Shown piece by piece: positions 6,167 through 11,419 of a stretch of 11,419 nt of DNA. Origin of the DNA: Chitinophaga pinensis (lineage in GTDB: Bacteria; Bacteroidota; Bacteroidia; Flavobacteriales_D; Crocinitomicaceae); the NCBI GenBank assembly GCA_945897765.1, contig CAMDGP010000047.1, positions 1 to 11,419 of the forward strand, in the 5' to 3' direction. Within the stretch, counting starts at the first letter, position 1. Every line of letters starts with the position of its first letter. A model generated the notes under the pieces. That model had not been told where the DNA came from, did no database searches, and saw nothing but the letters and a program-made list of their open reading frames with translations. The position numbers and the translations under genes are program-made.

Positions 6167-6622
6167 ATGAAAAAAATATTATTTCTTTTTCTTGCATTTA
6201 TTTGTTTCCCCTCCTTCGCTCAAAAGGAAACGGAATCATTGAATAAATTAATGGATGCATGGCATTTAGCAGCTGCGAATGCAGATTTTATAGCATATTT
6301 CGCACCAACAACAAACGATTTTATTTTCTTAGGAACTGCGCCAGGGGAGCGATGGACAAAAAAGGAATTTCAAGGTTTTTCAAAACCCTATTTCGACAAA
6401 GGAAAAGCATGGGATTTCAAAGCGAGCAATCGCAAATGGAATTTCTCTAGAGACGGCAAAACTGCTTGGTTCGATGAAGATTTAAAAACGTGGATGGAGG
6501 ATTGTCGTGGAAGTGGTATTTGTACCAAAGAAAAAGGAGTCTGGAAATTAACTTATTACAATCTCACAGTTTTGATTGAGAACGAAAAAATTAAAGAATT
6601 TATTCAATTGAGAAAACAATAA
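6167..6622 (+). CDS. Exported SnoaL-like / NTF2-fold protein
   Basis: This 151-residue protein has a signal peptide (1-19, MKKILFLFLAF...SFAQ). The mature part resembles the SnoaL-like (SnoaL_3/DUF4440-type) group of the NTF2 superfamily: W32-H-x-A-A-A-x-A-D-F near the start, FLGTAPGERW (54-63), F68, the WFDEDL strand (101-106), RGSG (114-117), and a final W126-K-L-T-Y-YNLTVLI strand. This family forms a cone-shaped fold with a central pocket. Many secreted members have no known activity, and I cannot assign one here. The ATG sits directly after TTTCAGTTTT with no ribosome binding site, as expected for this phylum. It follows the rightward S8 protease across the inverted repeat, and co-transcription is uncertain. 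Confidence 0.85.
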   Translation: MKKILFLFLAFICFPSFAQKETESLNKLMDAWHLAAANADFIAYFAPTTNDFIFLGTAPGERWTKKEFQGFSKPYFDKGKAWDFKASNRKWNFSRDGKTAWFDEDLKTWMEDCRGSGICTKEKGVWKLTYYNLTVLIENEKIKEFIQLRKQ

Positions 6623-6688
6623 TAATTTTTTGAATTAATTAGTGAGATACTATTTCAATTTGTTCATTTCACTTTTCAATAGCAATTC

Positions 6689-7555
6689 ATGTTTGTAAAA
6701 GACAACACACTCAATTCTGCAAAAGCATATTTCTCTGAGCGATTGGAAGGATTTTCTGAATCCGAACTGAAGCTCATGTGGACAGAAATCATTTGCAAAC
6801 GATTTAATTGGTCGCGCGCTGATTTGTTGATGAATGCTGATTTTCGTTTGTCAGAATCCGATTTGTTGTTTATCCGGTTTTACGTGAAACGTTTGCAGGA
6901 AAACGAACCTTTTCAGTACATTTTGGGCGAAACAGAATTCTATGGACTTACCATTAAATGTGATAAGCGTGCTTTGATTCCGCGACCAGAAACTGAAGAA
7001 TTAGTAGATTGGATTTCAGAAAACAAAATCATTCAAAAAGCCGTTGATATTTGTTCCGGTTCGGGATGCATTGCTTTGGCTTTGAAATCCGTTTATAAAA
7101 ACGCTACCATTTTAGGTGTCGATATTTCTGATAAAGCAAACGATTTGGCTCGTGAAAATGCTCAATTGAATAAGCTTGAAGTCTTGTTTGAAACTGCAGA
7201 TGCTTTGGATGTTAATGCTGACTTTTGGAGCACTCTTTCTGACTTGGATCTAATCGTTTCAAATCCGCCTTATATTCCAGAAAGTGAGAAAGCTGAAATG
7301 GCAATCAACGTTTTAGATTTTGAACCACACCTTGCCCTTTTCGTTGAGAACGATTCACCAATCATTTTTTACGAACGTATTGCCGATATAGCGATTCAAA
7401 AACTGAAAATTGGTGGTTTACTTTATTTTGAATTGCACCATTTGTACAGTGAAGAAGTGATGACTTACCTTGAAGATATCGGTTTTCAGGCCATAGAAAT
7501 CAAAAAAGACTTGCAAGGAAAAAATCGCATGATAAAAGGTGAGAGATTAAAATAA
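6689..7555 (+). CDS. prmC: Peptide chain release factor N5-glutamine methyltransferase
   Basis: PrmC is a cytosolic enzyme that transfers methyl from S-adenosylmethionine to the glutamine of the GGQ motif in release factors RF1 and RF2, which improves termination. The 288 residues match the family's usual length. An N-terminal helical domain (1-70) precedes EPFQYILGETEFYG (73-86) and LIPRPETEELVDW (97-109), both hallmarks of PrmC. SAM motif I is VDICSGSGCIALAL (119-132), the acidic residue after strand 2 lies in GVDISD, and the substrate-glutamine motif NPPY is at 192-195. The gene stands alone between the SnoaL-like gene and a convergent operon; a prfA neighbour is not seen. A hairpin terminator begins two bases after the stop. 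Identification is firm. Confidence 0.97.
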   Translation: MFVKDNTLNSAKAYFSERLEGFSESELKLMWTEIICKRFNWSRADLLMNADFRLSESDLLFIRFYVKRLQENEPFQYILGETEFYGLTIKCDKRALIPRPETEELVDWISENKIIQKAVDICSGSGCIALALKSVYKNATILGVDISDKANDLARENAQLNKLEVLFETADALDVNADFWSTLSDLDLIVSNPPYIPESEKAEMAINVLDFEPHLALFVENDSPIIFYERIADIAIQKLKIGGLLYFELHHLYSEEVMTYLEDIGFQAIEIKKDLQGKNRMIKGERLK

Positions 7556-7556
7556 A

Positions 7557-7589
7557 AAAAGGTCATTTGCATTATACAAATGATCTTTT
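7557..7589. terminator. Bidirectional terminator between prmC and the leftward operon
   Basis: AAAAGGTCATTTG (7557-7569) pairs with CAAATGATCTTTT (7577-7589), a 13-bp stem with one G-U pair and a 7-base loop. On the plus strand it ends in four T, on the minus strand in seven (7560-7554). It is therefore better placed to stop the leftward operon and can also terminate prmC. Confidence 0.85.
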
Positions 7590-7608
7590 AGAAATTAAAA
7601 CTTACTTT

Positions 7609-7737
7609 TCATGAAAGAGTTGTCGGACAAACATATTTTGTTTTTGGAATAGCTGTTTTTATTATTTCCGTCATTCCACCTTCTTTAACTTTAAAGTCTT
7701 CAAAACCTCTTGATTTTAAATTAGATGCTGCAATCAT
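7609..7737 (-). pseudogene. Detached rhodanese C-terminal tail (42-codon ORF)
   Basis: A minus-strand ORF starts at ATG 7737-7735 and ends in TGA 7611-7609. It reads MIAASNLKSRGFEDFKVKEG, then GMTEIIKTAIPKTKYVCPTTLS. This matches the last about 40 residues of rhodanese domains, especially those at the end of persulfide dioxygenase-like MBL-fold/rhodanese proteins: the helix after the active-site loop (usually C..G.RS-MIAASILK.RGF), a GG turn, and a terminal Y-V-C-P-T-T-L. The active-site Cys loop and all upstream sequence are missing. In frame upstream the sequence is only the propeller gene read in another frame, so the join falls at about 7737. It overlaps the propeller's TGA as ATGA and could be translated by coupling, but a 42-residue tail without the catalytic loop cannot act as a sulfurtransferase. 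Most likely a gene remnant. Confidence 0.7.
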
Positions 7738-8741
7738 AGTTTTTGAATTTTCTTGATTTTCAACACTTTGCCCTGTGTACTTGTTGCAAAAATAAATTTT
7801 TCATCGAAGGCCATTGAAAAAGTATTTAAGTCGTTCAGTTTTTGCCAATTCAAACCGTTATCTAATGAATAATCCATGCCGTTTGTTCCGCAAGCATAGT
7901 AAACTCCATTTGTGAAAATAACGCACGAACGATAACCATTTGGTGGACTAAAACTACTTTTCCATGTTTTGCCACCATCATTGGTAATGAAACAATTGTT
8001 TTCCGTTGAATTTGCTTTTTCGTAGTCTCCACCAACAACAAGCATGTTTGATGTATCTTTGATTGCCAATGAAAAAGGTCCAGCTGATTCTTTTGATCCA
8101 AATGGAATTTCTATACTTTCCCACGTTTTTCCTTTGTTTCTGCTGAAATGAATTCTTGATTTTAATCCTCCAGAAACAAAGTAAAAAATACCATCAAGAA
8201 TTTGAACGGTACTACCACTTGCTGCAAAACCAGCTTCACCGTCAAAGGCTTTTATTTTTCCAGAACAAGGTTTCCAATCTTTTCCAGCATTCGAAGAATA
8301 AAACAAGGTAAAAAAACCATCAATAGGGTCACCCATCAAAAATCCAAGCTTATTTTCTATCGTTATTCCATCCCAAAATACTTCTTTTAAATCCTGGCCT
8401 TTTTCATTTTTCAAATAACAAGAACTTGTTAATTTACCAAATTGATCGGTCCAAATAACCAATCCTTCCTTTCCACTTTGCATGGTAAGAACATGATTTT
8501 TGTTGTGAGCAACATCTCTTAATTCAGGAGCTTCTTCCGCTGGATTTAAAATATAGGTTTTCTTACTGTTCAAATCGTAGCGATATAGCATGCCATTATT
8601 ACAAGCAAGGTACAAACTGTTTTTAGCGTATTCAATTCCTCTTGCGTGAATTTCCCCTTCTTGGTAAATAATGGTTTCTACAATCTGAGAAAAAGTAACA
8701 ACTGAATTTAACCCAAAAAATAGAAGCAGAATCAAGCGCAT
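7734..8741 (-). CDS. Exported BNR/Asp-box beta-propeller protein (Ycf48/sialidase-like fold)
   Basis: This 335-residue protein has a signal peptide of about 1-19 (MRLILLLFFG...FSQ) and a predicted single beta-propeller. Four Asp-box (S/T-x-D/N-x-G-x-x-W) motifs are visible: SSNAGKDW (149-156), SRNKGKTW (200-207), TNDGGKTW (253-260) and SLDNGLNW (292-299). This is the repeat of BNR/photosystem II assembly factor (Ycf48)-like proteins, which in Bacteroidota are often loosely labelled 'oxidoreductase'. Sialidase catalytic residues (such as FRIP and the Arg triad) are not apparent, so an enzyme activity should not be assumed. Periplasmic or extracellular location is likely; there is no T9SS domain. 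Its ATG overlaps the upstream peptidase's TAA by one base (TAATG), which implies translational coupling. Its TGA overlaps the rhodanese-tail ATG. Confidence 0.85.
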   Translation of the reverse strand: MRLILLLFFGLNSVVTFSQIVETIIYQEGEIHARGIEYAKNSLYLACNNGMLYRYDLNSKKTYILNPAEEAPELRDVAHNKNHVLTMQSGKEGLVIWTDQFGKLTSSCYLKNEKGQDLKEVFWDGITIENKLGFLMGDPIDGFFTLFYSSNAGKDWKPCSGKIKAFDGEAGFAASGSTVQILDGIFYFVSGGLKSRIHFSRNKGKTWESIEIPFGSKESAGPFSLAIKDTSNMLVVGGDYEKANSTENNCFITNDGGKTWKSSFSPPNGYRSCVIFTNGVYYACGTNGMDYSLDNGLNWQKLNDLNTFSMAFDEKFIFATSTQGKVLKIKKIQKL

Positions 8742-10873
8742 TATTTATTATTCTCAATAACGTAATTCAATACTTTCTCAATTAAATGCACACGGTCTTT
8801 TCCAGTCACATTGTGTTTATGCATCGGGTAGGGGAAGAAGTCCATTTGAATTCCTAAGTCCACAAATTTCTTCACTAATGCGTAGTTGTGTTGCATCACT
8901 ACAACGTCATCAATTGTACCATGAATCAACAATAAATCGCCTTTTAGATTACCTGCATGGTTCAAAAGTGAAGCTAGTTCGTAGCCTTTTGGATTTTCTT
9001 CAGGTTGATCCATGTAGCGTTCTCCGTACATAATTTCGTAATATTTCCAGTCTGTAACAGGTCCGCCTGCAACACCCACTTTGAATACATCGGGTTGGCG
9101 CAACATCAATGAAGTGGTCATGAATCCACCGAATGACCAACCATGAACAGCTAAACGATTGACATCAACATAAGCCAATGATTTTAAAAATTCAACTCCT
9201 GAAAGTTGGTCTTCTATTTCCACATTTCCAAGTTGACGGTGAATTTGAGATTCGAAGGCAAAACCTCTTTCACTAGAACCGCGATTATCTAAAGTAAACA
9301 CCAAATAGCCTTGTTCAGCCATCCAATGCATCCAAAGATTCGCACCATTTAACCAAGAATTGGTAACCATTTGAGCGTGAGGACCACCATAAACATAAAC
9401 AAGAACTGGATATTTTTTTGAAGCATCAAAATTGCTAGGTTTGATCAAACGATAATACAAATCTGAACCATCTTTCCCTTTGATTTTGCCAATTTCTGAA
9501 GCCCCAAGTTTATATTCAGCCAATTTATCTTTGGATTCAATTAACAGTTTTTGTTGCTTACCAGCTAACGTCGAAATTTGAGCATAATTTGCAACATTTC
9601 CATTACTAAAAGCATCGTAGAAATACGTTCCAGCCTGATTTACCGCAAAATTATGCGTTCCTTCTTTTGTCGTTAATAAAGTTGATTTCGTTTTTTTTCT
9701 ATCGAAGACATAAACAACTGTGTTCGTTGGATTTTCACCCGTTGCTTTATAATAGATCAAATTTCCATCTTTACTCGCTGATAAAATTTCTTTAATCACG
9801 AAATTGTGATTGGTTAATTGGCTTACCGAATTTGTGTTGAAATCGTAAAAGAAAAGGTTATTAAATCCTGTTCTTTCTGAAACCCAAATGAAGTTATTAC
9901 TAGTTGCTAAAGGAAAAAACGGTGCGTGTTCTGGTTCAATCCATTTGTCATTTTTTTCTTCTAAAATCGTTTTAACGAAAACACCTGTATTTACATCGTA
10001 AACATTTAACCAACACTGATTTTGACCACGGTTAACTTCCGCAATCATCACATATTTATTATCAGGTGTAAAACATACGTTAGTCAAGTAATCATCTTTA
10101 GCTCCTTTTGGAGAAATGTAAACCGTCGTTTTTGTATTCAAATTATAGATTCCAAGTTTTGGTTCTTCTGATTTTTGTCCAGCCATTGGATATTTTATAG
10201 AAGTCAATGTTCCTGGAGTAGTGTTTATGTCCAGTAAAGGATAATTGTGAACATTGGTTTCATCTTTCTGATAAAAAGCTAGAAAAGCACCGTTGGGCGA
10301 CCAGAAAATTCCTTGTGAAATTCCAAATTCATTACGCGCAATTGTTTGACCACTTACGATATTTTTATCAGTGAAATTCGCAACTGCTATTGCTTTTTCT
10401 CCTGCTTTTTGAATCCAAAGGTTGTTTTCAACTGTAAATGCAACATGGTTCAAACTTGAGTGAAACTGACCATTTTCTGCATTTTCAGGTAGCGTTTGTA
10501 GTATATTTCCTTTTTTTGTCAATAAATTATAAATCACTAAAGTACTACCATCATTTAGAGTAAATTGATTTTCATCTATCCAAGTTAAGCCGATGAATCC
10601 TAGAAATTCGGCTCCAGTTGCGAGGTTAACATCTGCGATATTGGCAATTTCAGTTTCTGTTTTGCTTACAACATCTGATTTATAAAGTGATTGCCAATTT
10701 TTACTTAGAAAGGAATAATTAGAAGTGTTGGCAATCCATTGAAAGTCATTAATTCTATCGGGAGCTAAGCTTCTACCTTGAAGCATTACAGCATCTTTCA
10801 GTGTTAATTCTTTGAGTTGGGCAAAAGAAATTAGGTTAGAAAACAGGAAAATTATGAGTGCAAAACATTTCAT
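8741..10873 (-). CDS. S9 family prolyl peptidase, prolyl tripeptidyl peptidase (PTP)-like
   Basis: This 710-residue exported serine exopeptidase of the DPP-IV group (S9B) has a signal peptide of 1-19 (MKCFALIIFL...SFAQ), an eight-bladed-propeller-type N-terminal domain (about 40-455), and an alpha/beta hydrolase domain (about 465-710). The triad is S580 (GWSFGG), D655 (HGTIDD) and H687 (YPMHKH). YGGPHAQ (495-501) supplies the oxyanion region. NEFGI...FWSPNG has a single Glu, E182, where true DPP-IV has a Glu pair, and E613 lies in YYEIMYGE. From memory, P. gingivalis PTP uses S603, D678, H710 with E205 and E636; each of the five equals the residue here plus 23. This suggests release of tripeptides after Pro, but DPP-IV activity cannot be excluded. 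It probably salvages peptides made by the exported endoproteases. The ATG overlaps the preceding TGA (ATGA). Confidence 0.92.
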   Translation of the reverse strand: MKCFALIIFLFSNLISFAQLKELTLKDAVMLQGRSLAPDRINDFQWIANTSNYSFLSKNWQSLYKSDVVSKTETEIANIADVNLATGAEFLGFIGLTWIDENQFTLNDGSTLVIYNLLTKKGNILQTLPENAENGQFHSSLNHVAFTVENNLWIQKAGEKAIAVANFTDKNIVSGQTIARNEFGISQGIFWSPNGAFLAFYQKDETNVHNYPLLDINTTPGTLTSIKYPMAGQKSEEPKLGIYNLNTKTTVYISPKGAKDDYLTNVCFTPDNKYVMIAEVNRGQNQCWLNVYDVNTGVFVKTILEEKNDKWIEPEHAPFFPLATSNNFIWVSERTGFNNLFFYDFNTNSVSQLTNHNFVIKEILSASKDGNLIYYKATGENPTNTVVYVFDRKKTKSTLLTTKEGTHNFAVNQAGTYFYDAFSNGNVANYAQISTLAGKQQKLLIESKDKLAEYKLGASEIGKIKGKDGSDLYYRLIKPSNFDASKKYPVLVYVYGGPHAQMVTNSWLNGANLWMHWMAEQGYLVFTLDNRGSSERGFAFESQIHRQLGNVEIEDQLSGVEFLKSLAYVDVNRLAVHGWSFGGFMTTSLMLRQPDVFKVGVAGGPVTDWKYYEIMYGERYMDQPEENPKGYELASLLNHAGNLKGDLLLIHGTIDDVVVMQHNYALVKKFVDLGIQMDFFPYPMHKHNVTGKDRVHLIEKVLNYVIENNK

Positions 10874-11419
10874 GAGCGTTGAATAAATTGATTAAAAAAA
10901 GATTCTAAAGGCTGACCAACAGCGTAACATTCCAAGATTAATTGGTCTAAATTTTCATCTACTACGGTTGCTGCTGGAAATTCAGCAAAAAAGTAAAATT
11001 GTTTATTATAAATAAGAGGTTCATTTTCAGCTACTTCTTTGAGGTGAGGATGCAGTTTTTTATTGGATTCACCCCGCAAATTCCCGAAAGTATTTTTGAA
11101 GTTCTTTGCTGAATAAAGTTTCTGAAAGGTTTCAAGGTTTTCTGCAATTCCTTCTCGCAAAGCTTCTAAGTCCTCTTTTTCGATTTCATAGATTCCACCA
11201 TAAACACGCACATGTTCAGGCCCCAGTTCAAAATAAATTCCGTTAATAGCTTTGTTTTTTTTTCCTCCTGGAGCAACAATTGCAGAACACATCATTTTGT
11301 AAGGAGCTTTATCTTTAGAAAAACGAATGTCACGATTGATTCTAAAAATACAATCTTTTGCCTGTAAATCCTTAAAGGCAGCGTCTTTTTTTGCCAACTC
11401 AGCTATCAAATGTTGTGTA
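10870..11419 (-). CDS. DUF2461 family protein (TIGR02453), cut by the right edge
   Basis: The minus-strand frame is open to the window edge: before the TTG codon at 11409 it reads T-Q-H, continuing into LIAELAKKD. The TTG is therefore internal and the start lies beyond 11419. About 182 residues are visible. They match DUF2461: the RINRDIRFSKDKAPYK signature, GIYFEL with the following VYGGIYE strand, and a C-terminal segment NKQFYFFAEFPA. The family is widespread in bacteria, is cytosolic (about 210-230 residues) and has no established function. Its TGA (10872-10870) overlaps the ATG of the PTP-like peptidase, so it is the first visible gene of the leftward operon. The operon promoter is outside the window. 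Confidence 0.92.
   Translation of the reverse strand, partial: TQHLIAELAKKDAAFKDLQAKDCIFRINRDIRFSKDKAPYKMMCSAIVAPGGKKNKAINGIYFELGPEHVRVYGGIYEIEKEDLEALREGIAENLETFQKLYSAKNFKNTFGNLRGESNKKLHPHLKEVAENEPLIYNKQFYFFAEFPAATVVDENLDQLILECYAVGQPLESFFNQFIQRS

Overview
The window looks like chromosomal DNA of a Bacteroidota bacterium, most likely in the Flavobacteriales (family-level placement, e.g. Crocinitomicaceae or Flavobacteriaceae, is a guess). The evidence is AT-rich sequence, signal peptides ending in FSQ or FAQ, a secreted protease with a type IX secretion (T9SS) C-terminal sorting domain, starts without Shine-Dalgarno sequences, promoters of the TTG-N19-TAnnTTTG type, and tRNA genes that do not encode the 3' CCA.

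Left part (1-1810, + strand). The 3' half of purM runs in from the left edge. Three separately spaced tRNA genes follow: Ser(GCU), Pro(UGG) and Arg(UCU). tRNA-Pro has its own good promoter, a hairpin in its leader and a strong terminator; tRNA-Arg has a terminator as well. The next 600 bases or so look empty, but the last 325 read, with one frameshift and one in-frame stop, as the decayed middle of a tyrosine recombinase (phage/transposon integrase). This suggests an old integration scar beside the tRNA cluster.

Middle part (1810-6622). Two subtilisin-like (S8) proteases are transcribed divergently from a 123-base intergenic region. The leftward one is large, has adhesion-like repeats and carries a T9SS sorting domain. 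The rightward one is compact, with a long insert between its catalytic Asp and His and no sorting domain. A small exported SnoaL/NTF2-like protein follows, behind an inverted repeat that fills the gap between the genes.

Right part (6689-11419). prmC (release-factor glutamine methyltransferase) points right and ends in a hairpin terminator that can serve both strands. A tightly packed leftward operon converges on it: a DUF2461 protein (cut by the right edge), a prolyl tripeptidyl peptidase-like S9 protease, a secreted BNR/Asp-box beta-propeller, and a 42-codon ORF that is the detached C-terminal tail of a rhodanese. All junctions in this operon are start/stop overlaps (ATGA, TAATG, ATGA).

Most of the window is ordinary housekeeping and exported-protease content. 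I see no new defence or mobile system. The less obvious content is the two gene relics (integrase and rhodanese tail) and several small structured non-coding elements.
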